A stretch of DNA of 64,000 bases, from assembly GCF_036884655.1 (NCBI RefSeq), contig NC_088339.1:25439501-25503500 (forward strand), written 5' to 3'. Positions 22,970 to 32,900 of the stretch are shown here, piece by piece. The notes under the pieces were generated by a model. That model was not told where the DNA came from. It ran no database searches and saw only the letters and a list, made by a program, of their open reading frames with translations. Both the position numbers and the translations under genes were made by a program. The stretch is from Musa acuminata AAA Group. Lineage: Eukaryota; Streptophyta; Magnoliopsida; Zingiberales; Musaceae. How positions within the stretch are numbered: position 1 is the first letter of the stretch; each line of letters starts with the position of its first letter.

Positions 22970-23195
22970 GTACCACAAAACTGTTGCACTCAATTACTAC
23001 AAAATGCATGCATTCCGTACATTCACGGTACTTTGGTAAGTAACATAGTGTACCTGAAGAAGCCATGCAAAAAGGCAGGTGTTAAGGTATATTATTCACC
23101 AGAATCCAACAAAAACTCTAAACCTTAGCCAGTGTTGTAACACATACTTGCCTTTAGAATTTTTCATGTACAGCTACAGTTTAGAATTTTTCGAG
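22970..23195. repeat. Copy of an RHD3 intron 12 segment
   Basis: This stretch resembles 34615-34840 inside RHD3 intron 12. Shared words in order include acaaaactgttg, aaaatgcatg, ccatgcaaaaag, caggtgttaaggtat and gccagtgttgtaaca. It is out of order relative to the neighbouring RHD3 copy, where intron 12 should lie to the left of exon 9. It may be a dispersed repeat that inserted in both places instead. Confidence 0.6.
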
Positions 23196-24100
23196 TAAGA
23201 ATACTGCCATGTAAGCTGTGTTCTACGACTCATAGCTCAGACTCAACATACCACTGTACCACCTTCTCTTAATTAACTGCCACTCCAGCCCCGAGTGTCA
23301 CCCCACGCTGTCGAGTGAAACATGTTCTGTATTTTCATTTGTACTGTCTCTCTCACAATCAACGAATGGGGCAGGTAGCACATTATTGGACCAGAAACAG
23401 GAAGCAGCGTTCCGTTCCACGACCAAAGGCACGAACGAACCTGGTGCAAACTCTACCCTCTCCTGGATGTGCATCGCTCGAGTCGGTCACCACTTGAGTT
23501 TCCCATCTCCACTTCTCTGATATTATTTCCTCCTGACAACTACGTACCTCCTCCCAAGTTTTGGATCGACATGCGAATTAGGTGATGTTCCAAGTAGCCA
23601 AGTAAAGCACAAACTTATTTCCTCCACCTCTGTGCACGAGTAACATAATTTGCACGAGAAACTGTATCGACTTCCTCTGGTGATCCTATATATGCATTTA
23701 GCTTCGGGTTTAAAACAAAATTTTACTGTTGTTGATAACTTGAATAAAAGTTAATGGTGAAGTTGGCACAAAAATGCCAATCGGTGCATCTAAGTTGAAT
23801 AGCTCGGCTGATAAGAATGCGAAAACAAGGTCCATAGAAATGAATAAAAGGTGACTTCTTTATTCTTTCTCCTTTCTGATTCGATTGCCAACTTTTGTTT
23901 TGCTTCTTGCTTGCTTGCTTGCTTGCTTTCGCGCACCTTGGATAAACCTTGGATCAACATCCTCGCTGACGCAGCAGTTATCGCATATGAAGCAAGGCCT
24001 AAAGTTATTTGGCCCAACGCCATGCATGGGGTATAGTAGCATATGAAACATGCGATCGTCCTTCAACAGCACGTAGCGCGCATGTGTTTTGGAGGGGCAG
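23196..24100. other. Intergenic; no gene recognised
   Basis: Unique sequence of mixed composition with a short TTGC-type tandem run (ttgcttgcttgcttgc, about 23905-23928). ORFs on both strands are short and unrelated to known families. Confidence 0.4.
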
Positions 24101-24203
24101 ATACATGCATTATATATAGCGTCAAATTGAGCACCACCAAGCACAAACACAATCCCTTCTTAGCGCACCAACGCCCACATAATCCTTCTTCTCCGTCATA
24201 ACC

Positions 24204-24326
24204 ATGGCACAAATCGGTGGCACTGAGAGCCCATCATGGGCGGACCTCCTGGGACTCAACCACTGGTCCGGCCTTCTCGACCCCCTCGACGACACCCTCC
24301 GCGACCTTTTAGATCTTATTACATAA
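24204..24326 (+). pseudogene. Truncated 5' copy of the phospholipase A1-II gene
   Basis: The ATG at 24204 opens a frame of 40 codons whose first 36 or so closely match the start of the intact lipase at 25363 (SPSWADLLGLNHWSGLLDPL against the family start). The frame then runs into unrelated AT-rich DNA near 24308 and stops at 24326. A TATA-like cattatatatagcg lies near 24108. The upstream DNA resembles the promoter of the intact gene, so this is the head of a tandem duplicate that lost its body. The catalytic region is absent. Confidence 0.85.
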
Positions 24327-25240
24327 TCAATCTTAGCTAATTAATACTTTTTTTTAATGAATTTCATACTTCTATTTCATCATTTAGATCTTCTAATAAT
24401 ACTAATTTATAAATATTCATTAAGATTATTCAGGTTTCTCTTTCATCCTCCTTGAAAAATCAGCCAAGAATATTTTCATCTGACATATGAATGAATTGTT
24501 TAAATCTCAAATATTATGCTTCAGCATTTGTTACCTCTTTAAATTCCTCAAAACCAAAGGTTAACACCTTCTGATCCAAGTAAGGATCTTTTATCTTAAC
24601 CATTCACGTCTAATAATTCAAATCCTATTCAGATACATATGCATTTTTATTGTCGAAAAAAATAAACAAAAATACACACTGCCATCATGCTGACGTCACC
24701 CAATCAAATCAAATCGGTTCATAGCCGGGCCCGGTTTGGTTTTTTCTTTTTTTTTTTTTTTTTTTTACATTTGGTCACAAAAACGGTCCAGTGTTTCGTG
24801 CGTACGTTATACATATGGGGCCGCTAAAAACAGTACCGGAGCCACGACGCAAGGTACGACTCGAGCGAACGCTCTGCCCTCTTCCAGAAAGGTCACCACT
24901 TACGTCACGCTATTACCGGACAAAGGAAGTGCACGCATGTGTTTCTCCTTTCTTCTTCTTCTTCTCTCTCCTCCCTCTAAGAGCCCTCCTTCCTCCTACT
25001 TCTGGATCCGTCCAAACTAAATAAGGACAGCCATGTACTCTGCTGACACAGCATCGCAAAACCGAAGCAAGATCCCAGTTTGCTTCCTCCACCACGTTGC
25101 ACGATTAATTCATGAGGTTGCATAGTATCAAACGATTGGCATTACAGTACGTCTTCACTCTTGAATCCTCATCCGGATTAGAACCTAACATGGCATTGCA
25201 TGACACACATGTGTTTCATGCATATGGAAGCACAGGCAGA
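24327..25240. other. Intergenic and promoter of the phospholipase gene
   Basis: AT-rich DNA to about 24650, a poly-T run at 24739-24768, then more balanced promoter DNA with a CTT-rich tract near 24945-24975. 24922-25036 recurs almost intact at 28356-28498. Confidence 0.5.
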
Positions 25241-25245
25241 TGCAT

Positions 25246-25258
25246 CGATATATATATA
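25246..25258 (+). promoter_or_regulatory. TATA box of the phospholipase gene
   Basis: A gatatatatatag element lies about 110 bp upstream of the ATG at 25363, giving an expected start near 25285. The truncated paralogue has a similar element at the matching distance. Confidence 0.55.
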
Positions 25259-25362
25259 GTCTTCGCCACCAGGCACCTCGCATCCCAAACACAGTCGATC
25301 CCCCCATCTCCTGTTGTCCTACCAAAACCTAAAACTGGTCCTCTCTCCTTGTGTAGCAAAAC

Positions 25363-26469
25363 ATGGCGCACAATGCTGGCAGTGAGAACCCATCGTGGGC
25401 GGAGCTCCTGGGATCCAATCACTGGGCCGGCCTTCTCGACCCCCTCGACTACTCCCTCCGCTGCCTCCTCCTGAAATTTGGCGACGTGTGTCAGGTCACC
25501 ACCGACTCCTACATCACGGCCCTTGACTCCAAGAAGTACAGCGGCAATTGCAGCTACAGCATGGACAGGCTCCTCGACCAGACCTTCTTTACCTACGCTG
25601 CTGACTACCACGTCGTCCAATACCTCATTGCCAAGTCGCAGGGTTGGATGGGCTATGTAGCGGTCTCCAACAGCGCTCACGCCGACGGATCCGGAGTCCG
25701 CGAGATCTACGTCGTATGGCGCGGGACCGAAGGAACCAAAGAGTGGGGCGACGATATCCCCAAAACTCTCGTGCCGTTCGACGACTCCACCAGCGATGTT
25801 CCGATGGTCATGAAAGGCTGGTTTGAGTTCTACACCGTGGTAGCCGACGTGCAGACGAAGGAGAGCGCCAGGGAGCAGCTACTAGCTAAGATAAAAGAGC
25901 TGGTGGAGCAGTACAAAGACGAGAGCCTCAGCATAGTTTGTCTCGGCCACAGCCTGGGAGGCGCCCTTGCTATCTTAAGCGCTTACGATATAGTGAGGAG
26001 TGGGTCGTCTAAGATCGGGGAGAAAGAGGAGTTCCCCGTTTGCACCATGGTGTTTGGTTCACCGCGAGTGGGGAATCAGGCCTTCAGCGATAGCTGGGCG
26101 AAGCTGCCCAATCTGAGAGCTCTGCGTGTCTTGAACAAAGATGATCTCGACATTCCAAACTTTCCGCCAACTTCAGATGGCTACGTTGACATTGGCACGG
26201 TTCTGACCGTGGATTCCAGAAAGTCGCCGTGCTTGAAGACAAATCATGACAGGCATAACTTGCAGGTGAACCTGCACACGGTGGCCGGGTGGACCGGGGA
26301 GAACGGCGACTTCGACTGCACCATCGTGAAGAGGAGCCTTGCGCTGGTGAACAAGCACGGTGGCTATCTGAGTATAAACCCGGCGCTGCAGTCGTGGTGG
26401 GCGGAGAAGAACAAAAGAATGGTGCGTGGCGAGGACGGGCAGTGGTCTGAGTTACCGCCCGAGTCCTAG
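25363..26469 (+). CDS. Phospholipase A1-II family lipase
   Basis: Intronless frame of 368 residues. It belongs to the plant PLA1-II (DSEL-type, lipase class 3) family: cytosolic acylhydrolases that remove the sn-1 acyl chain of phospholipids and act on mono- and diacylglycerols or galactolipids. The N-terminal WAELLGSNHWAGLLDPLD block is diagnostic. YVVWRGTEGTKEWGDD is the oxyanion-side motif, GHSLGGAL holds the nucleophile Ser197, and FGSPRVGN follows. The triad is completed by an Asp in NKDDLDIP (260-263) and probably His305 in NLHTVAGW. There is no signal or chloroplast transit peptide, as expected for class II. Its length is slightly short of the usual 390-420. A truncated sibling lies 1.1 kb upstream. 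Substrate choice cannot be read from sequence. Confidence 0.93.
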   Translation: MAHNAGSENPSWAELLGSNHWAGLLDPLDYSLRCLLLKFGDVCQVTTDSYITALDSKKYSGNCSYSMDRLLDQTFFTYAADYHVVQYLIAKSQGWMGYVAVSNSAHADGSGVREIYVVWRGTEGTKEWGDDIPKTLVPFDDSTSDVPMVMKGWFEFYTVVADVQTKESAREQLLAKIKELVEQYKDESLSIVCLGHSLGGALAILSAYDIVRSGSSKIGEKEEFPVCTMVFGSPRVGNQAFSDSWAKLPNLRALRVLNKDDLDIPNFPPTSDGYVDIGTVLTVDSRKSPCLKTNHDRHNLQVNLHTVAGWTGENGDFDCTIVKRSLALVNKHGGYLSINPALQSWWAEKNKRMVRGEDGQWSELPPES

Positions 26470-27384
26470 TTGAAGGGTCAAACGTCGCATGACGATGGAG
26501 CTGCAGGTCATCTGGTCGAGGCATGCACGCATGTGGCGGATGCCTCCTCGTCGTCGTCGTCGTCGTCGTCGTCTTGTCACTTGACAGTTGGTGTGATGTG
26601 TTCCGTGTGTGGGCGTCGTAATAAGTTGTCCGAAGCCTCCTCTACGCCATCAATCGGACAACTTGTCGGTTGTGATCACTGTCTCAGTCGATATGTACGT
26701 GCGTTTGCTTTATCCGATCATAAATATCCAAACAAGTTTCCTAGATCTTATAAATACACTGATCTCCTATAACTTATAAATATACTAATAAGTTTAATAC
26801 CAAATCCATCCATTCGACTATAATTTTTCATAGTTAAAAAAAATTATTTTCTTCACTAAGAATAGGTTGAAATACAGATTATGACATTGTGACTCTGATA
26901 TAACATTTTCTCAAATAGTAGTAACAAGGTACTAATAATCCAAAATCATAGTAACAAGGTATTAATAAGTCAAAATCAAATCAAATCAAATAAAAGAAGA
27001 AAAAACCAAGTCAGAAAAAAAAAATTATTGAACTTCTCAAAATAAAAAACAATTATAGATCTTAAGTGACTCTTAAAATTTGAATAATTGATGCTTAAAT
27101 TGATCTACACGTAGATACCACCTATTTATGGATATAAAATATAAGAATCCTTAATCCCTATAGCACTATCACCTACTTATGTATATAAAATGCAAGAATC
27201 CTTAATCCATATAACTCTATCTAATATTATTTGAAATCTTCTAAAATTTATTTTGAACTAAGAATTCCTTATATTTAAAATTTTATATAATTTTATTTAA
27301 AATATAAATATATTAATTTATAATGTTTCGAAATATACTTTTAACTTCTTAACAAATATATCACCGGAACTATGATGAGGGCGA
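26470..27384. other. Phospholipase 3' region and AT-rich spacer
   Basis: A TCG trinucleotide run of about nine units (26548-26573) lies just past the stop, probably in the 3' UTR. The rest is AT-rich, with a short repeated word (agtaacaaggta) near 26921 and 26949 and duplicated ctatttatg.atataaaat text near 27121 and 27172. No gene seen. Confidence 0.5.
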
Positions 27385-27768
27385 CACTAGATGTCTCTGG
27401 GTGTTCTTGGGTTCAGTGTGGCACCGGAGCTATGGAAGAATAGCCATGGATGGCAACAACACCTGCGATCCAGGGTGCAGCGGTAGATGTCTCTGTGTGT
27501 TCTTGGATTCAATGTGGCACCGGAGCTACGGAAGAAGTGCCATGGATGGCGGCGGCACCTACGATTCAAGGTTCGATGGCAGATGTCTCTGGGTGTTCTT
27601 GGGTTCAATGTGGCACCGGAGCTATGGAAGAAGTGCCATGGATGGCGACGGCACCTACGATCCAAGGTGTGATGATAGATGTCTAGGTGTTCTTGGGTTC
27701 AATGTGGCACCGGAGCTATGGAAGAAGTACCGTGGATGGTGACGACACCTGGTGCGATAAAAGATATT
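27385..27768 (+). repeat. 96-bp tandem array, four copies
   Basis: gatgtct marks units at 27390, 27486, 27582 and 27678, exactly 96 bp apart (32 codons). Each encodes a degenerate DVSGCSWVQCGTGA-like unit followed by a PWMA..PTIQG linker. The corresponding sub-unit in the intact NAC gene is 90 bp and occurs once per 315-bp repeat. Confidence 0.9.
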
Positions 27769-28355
27769 TTTGGGTATTCTTGTGTCCCTGACACAGGAGT
27801 TTTGAGAAAATAGCCATCTTACGAGGGTTCCCATTCCATGCCAGAAGCGTGAACTTATGATGACATGGATGGATTTGTTGACGACCTCGACCTCTCAAAA
27901 GCGTGGACTTGCCATGAGATGTATGGATTTCTTGACGACCTCAACCTCGTGGTGGAGGCCACATTCGCAACAGTGACATTGGTAGCTCCACCTGCTACAG
28001 AGTCATGGATGGCGGCACCACCCACGAGCCAGGGTGCGACGGCTGATGTCCCCGGAGAATAAAGCCATCGCGCTGCAGTGGAAGAAGCATGGACTAGGGA
28101 AAGAGATTGAAAACCCGTATAGAAGGCTCTAACTAAGAGAAACTGGAATTGTGCCTGTAACATAGACGACACCAATTGTCCTCTTGTATGTACCATGAAT
28201 CACTCGCTCACTCTTATTGTCAATCTAAAACTCAACAGTTCCATTCGAGTGGAAGCACAAACATGACTCAATTGTATGATCGATATTTTCCTCTCTGTTG
28301 GACTCTGTTCTATAGCCAATAAATTTTACTGAGTGTTGGGGGGGCACACACCAAT
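27385..28355 (+). pseudogene. 3' half of a NAC paralogue (repeat region and 3' flank)
   Basis: Homologous to the C-terminal repeats, stop region and 3' flank of the NAC gene at 18102-19466. The end matches through ctctaactaagagaaactggaattgtg (compare 19457-19484) and on into the 3' flank (attcgagtggaagcacaaacatgactca against 19530-19556). Stops (gaatagcc near 27438) and frame changes prevent one continuous frame. No NAC domain precedes it, so it is a decayed fragment. The repeat part has been amplified separately. Confidence 0.85.
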
Positions 28356-28498
28356 AAAGGAAGTGCACGCATGTGTTTCTCCTTTCTTCTTCTTCTCTCT
28401 CCTCTCTAGCCCGACGTGCATTTGCCGTTTTCCTCCCTCTATGAGCCCTCCTTCCTCCTACTTCTGGATCCGCCCAAACTAAATAAGGATAGCCATGT
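28356..28498 (+). repeat. Copy of the phospholipase upstream region
   Basis: Matches 24922-25036 from aaaggaagtgcacgcatg through cttctggatccgcccaaac to agccatgt. An extra segment of about 28 bp (ctagcccgacgtgcatttgccg) sits in the middle. No lipase coding sequence follows; the next DNA is NAC promoter. Confidence 0.85.
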
Positions 28499-28507
28499 CC
28501 AAACGAA

Positions 28508-29235
28508 ATAAAAACATAATATTTTGTTCGATTCCTGTTCGAAGTAGGAAACTTTGGGTGTTTCCTAATTCGATAGCCCCCCACCCCTCTCTCTCTATAC
28601 ATATATGATACTCCTCACTTGCGACACCACTTTTCTTCCCTCTCGCTACACTCCTCTGCCGCTGCGAATCCCCCCGGCTTTAGCATTCCCGAGATGGAAG
28701 TGTACAAGAAAGCGCCCTGGGAATTGATGGTCCGCTCCAGCTACCTTCCCATGGGTGTGTCCTACTGCTTCGTCCGCGTGCCCCGCTGCAAAGCCAGGGA
28801 CAATAGGCTGAAGTGGAAGACGCGCGGTGGAAGGTGGGTCGCCAACGGCAAGCCCCGCCACATACCCCATCAAGATAGGAGGGCGGCGATCGCCGGGACT
28901 CGGAGGAGTCTCAAATTCTTCAAGGACAACGGTGATCCGAGAAAGAAGAACAAGGACAGCAGCCTCGGTCTGCAGTGGATAATGCACGAGTACCGCCTCC
29001 ACCCCAGCTTGTACGAGACGATCCCCTCCTACGAGACCGAGGAGATAATCCTGTGCCGAATCCAGCACAAGGGGAGGGGAGCCGCAGACGAGAGCGACGG
29101 CGACAGCCTCCCAGCCAAGGCCCCATCTGTGGCAGATGCCCAAGAAACGCCGGAGCCATGGATGGCGGGACCTTCCACTCAGAGCATGGCAATTGACGTC
29201 CCCGGGTGTTGTTGGGTTCAATGTGGGACCCGGAG
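28508..29235 (+). pseudogene. 5' half of a NAC paralogue lacking its start
   Basis: Matches 17891-18800 of the NAC locus, including the promoter CT-rich/TATA region. A deletion of about 184 bp (equivalent to 18035-18218, with ct microhomology at the join) removed the leader, the ATG and the first 39 or so codons, taking most of NAC subdomain A. After this the frame for the rest of the NAC domain is still open and very similar (VYKKAPWEL, MHEYRLH), with a few changes (PRSKAR to PRCKAR; KRKTRG to KWKTRG; GLYET to SLYET). Homology stops at 29235, inside the first Cys-rich unit (QCGT), where AT-rich DNA takes over and ends the frame. No complete NAC protein can be made. Confidence 0.88.
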
Positions 29236-29920
29236 CTATATTTTGTTAAAATAATTATTATATTTGTTTTATCAGTAGTCTCCAATACAGGTAGAACATG
29301 ACCGTGATGCCACTTAATTTACATCTATATATGAAGCCTGCATGCATGCATATTCATTGCCATTTTGTTAAAATAATTTATGTACTTCCTAATTGCTAAA
29401 ATTATATCTTTACATTACATGACATGAGTCTTCGCTGTCTCTCGTCGCAATGCCTTCAGCGTCCGTCCATCCCACGTACAGCATTTGGTAATAACTAACT
29501 AAGAATTAACTTAGTAAATCGTGTAGGTTCTCGTTGGTATCCAGTGCGAGTGGAGTACGCAGTCTCAAAGCCACAAGATGCACCTCGTTTCTTGGGAAAT
29601 CGTTTTAGTAATTCACACCCGATTCTTATAAACGAGAATTGCAAATTGCATATGAACACAACCGTGAAGATATTAAATGCAACATGGAGGTTCACACGGA
29701 TGCTTCAAGATCTTTTGAGAACAAATACATCGGATGGTTTCTTGTACAATCTAGTGAATCTTATAACACACTACATTTGTGCGCTCCGGCCATAATCAAA
29801 GAAAGAGCATCTCAAGAAAACGAGATGCTCTTGCACAGTTGGCCAAATATCAAATTAAAGAAAGAGAAAGAGAAAACACAGGTAAACACAAAGTCAGCCG
29901 GCCGAAACACCACATGGTCG
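29236..29920. other. Spacer between NAC fragment and RHD3, including RHD3 3' UTR
   Basis: AT-rich, with ccattttgttaaaataatt at 29361-29379 partly repeating attttgttaaaataatt at 29240. The part nearest 29920 should be the RHD3 3' UTR on the minus strand. The short plus-strand ORFs at 29544-29976 resemble nothing known. Confidence 0.45.
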
Positions 29921-32900
29921 TTATTGCCTTGGTAGACTTGAGTACTCAATTCCGCTCTCCGATGATGTTATATTAGAGGATGCATCCGATGACGAATTGC
30001 TACGCATGCCATTCCGAAAGCTTTTTGTCTCAAGTTCTTGATTCCTATTGTGTTCTGGAACCGCAGGTCGTTGGCCCTCATCTGCCAATCTCTTAAGGAT
30101 GTTCATCACGGTTGGAAGAAACCTTGTGGACAAGGATAGCAGCCCAGGAAGCTGACGGACGAATATCAAACTAGCTCAAGTCAGAGCTGAACTTTTTTGA
30201 GAAAGCAAGAATGCTAGTTTAACTTAACATGATCTAGAACTCACAGCTCCATTGCTGAATACACCCGATATGTCTAGCTGAACCCATAGGGCTTTGCCGA
30301 CCAAAAAGATGACAAATATGACAACCAAGTAGAGAGGATTTCTTCAACACAAAAGTTATTCTGTTAGAATACCAATGATACCGGAGATCCAACAGAAAAT
30401 AAACTACCTAAATCAAGTGAAGTACCTAAGAAGTGTCATAAATTCATTGAACCCCAAGATAAGAATGGCAACAATTGCCCACGGAGGGGGCAACATGCTA
30501 TTGTTACGCTTATTGGCTTCCTGGAAGTGACATACATTAGCAAAGAATATTAGAGGTAAAATGTTTAGCAGCAGAAAAATATTACATCATAATCATAAAG
30601 ACTAGCTTTCAACGTGTTGCAGGATAGTTGTATATCATGCCATGTTAGTAGGAGATTTATCTCTTGAGGTAAACACATGAGGAAAAATATTAGATATAGT
30701 TCCATAAGTTCAAGTTTGAGAGGGAAAGTTCTGCACACATGTCCACATCAACTTGTAATATTTTTTATTTTCTTTATTTTCACCCTGCTTTTCCGTCTCT
30801 CCTATTTGGCTCTAAATTGAAGACTAAGCCCACATGCTGTCAGAGGACCAGGTAATTCCAAGATTCTGATCTGTGGCCAGACCTTGATATGCTTCTTTTC
30901 TCCCAATTTTTCATCTTCTTGGACTTGTCTACGTTAGGACAAAGATCTCCATCCTTGATTTCCAACACAAAAGAAATCTCAGTCTCTTCTAGTGTCTTTC
31001 CTATTTCCCCACTGTGTTGTAAGTTGATCTCTTTCTCACTCTCATATTATGATTTACAAAATATTTTGTTTCTATTGAAAACAATTGTAGGAACTCCATG
31101 ATTTCTGTATATCCATTCCACAATAACCTTTTCAGAATAGCAACATTCCTTAATTGATAATCATCAATTAACGAATGTCTGGTTCCGAGTAGCTATAGAT
31201 CCATCCGTAGGTTAGTGTTCATCTTCCTTCTACCATTACTAGTTTTATAGCATTGGTCCACAGGTAACCAGATGGATCAGCAAGTTAATTGAATGGAAAT
31301 AAAGCTCAAAGTTCCAAGTCAGTGCTGTGAATTCTTATAGCAAAACAGCAAATATGCATAAAATTTAGAGGCTCCCTGCATTTAAGAACTAAGATAGAAT
31401 TCAATTATATGTGGATTCATTCACAAGCGAAAGAAAATTGTTATACCCAAAATTGCAAGAAGGGCTATGTCTCAAATATGAAAGCTACAGGTGGTAAATC
31501 TACCAACGGCAAAATCTTATCTGCTTTTAATATGTAGTTGCAATGAAGGGCCAAAGCACCAGAAACTTTGCAAAAAAGCAGGATAAGTTTGAGAAAATGC
31601 CTGAGCTGAAATAGCCTGAGTGACAGTATACTCGGTTTCTGATTGGAACTGTCTCCACAATGATCTACATTGGACTGGAGTAATCAAAGTTTTTGTTTGT
31701 GGAACCTGGTAGAATAATAAAGTAGATTAATTGCTAATACTATATTATGGTACCAAACAAAAAAACATAGTGTAACCTGGACTTTGGCACTCTTTTCTAT
31801 TGCTTTAGAAAAATGAAACTACAACAGCCACATTCAGCAGATTGATAGGGAGTATCATATGTTCTCAGAGCATCTATTTATACTACCCAACTGATAATAA
31901 TCAGTTACAATTCTTAAGGGCTAGCAGAGTACAATATCTGAAATGACGCAAGGAGCGCCCATAGTAATGAGTTAACCATAGGTCATTGGTCCAACCATGG
32001 CCGAACCACCAAACCAGTCACAGCTACTGGTTGACATCCAGGTCAGGTTTCTAGAAGAAGGATATGTGGTAAATACTAAATGCGATGAAGTTCTCTATTA
32101 TAATAAACTACAGATGTAATATAAAAATCATACATGATGCTTTCACTTAAAATGACAACAAAATATCTAAGACACAATCATTAGCAAAAAAATGTTATGA
32201 GAATTTTTATAACCTCTTCCCATGAACTTGAAGCAAGCGGATCAAGAATTTGGATGCTTCGGCTTGAACCACCACTATCAGAAGCATCCATCAAAGAAAA
32301 TGAGAGAGCATTCTCGATTTTATCATTTTTATCATCCAAACGAATAACAGTCATTACAGACATCAATTTCAGAGACTGCAAAAGAAAGTAGGCAGAACAA
32401 TCAGATTGTTCAAGGCATTAAAACTGAAATTATATAATAAGAGAGAAATTCCCCGTGACATACTGCAGAGCGAGCAGTTTTTGTGATTGCTTTTATGTCT
32501 TCCTTTCCTGTCCAAATTCTTGGCATGGAATCAGCATCGTGACTGAACAATGTAGAGAATCTGTAAGGGGAACTAAAATATGTCAACTTAGTTTTCTCAA
32601 GAATGATATCAGAACCCAAAACAACTGACAAAAGCAATACCTGTCCTTCATACGGATCAAGACTCTTCCAGCCTCTTCTTTTGCCTTTGATTCAACAACA
32701 CTTTTAGCATATTCCTCTAGCTGTAAGATCATTTTATCAACAGTTGCCTGGTCAAGATCAAATGCTAAAAGTGCAGAAGAAAACCCAGAAATAGCAGATT
32801 TGGTCTCTCGTTGGAGAAGTTCCCTTATTGCTGGCCAAGTATCATCACTAGCCGCATCAAGAAGAGCTTCTACAGGTTCTGAAAGAGCTCTATTGAGTTG

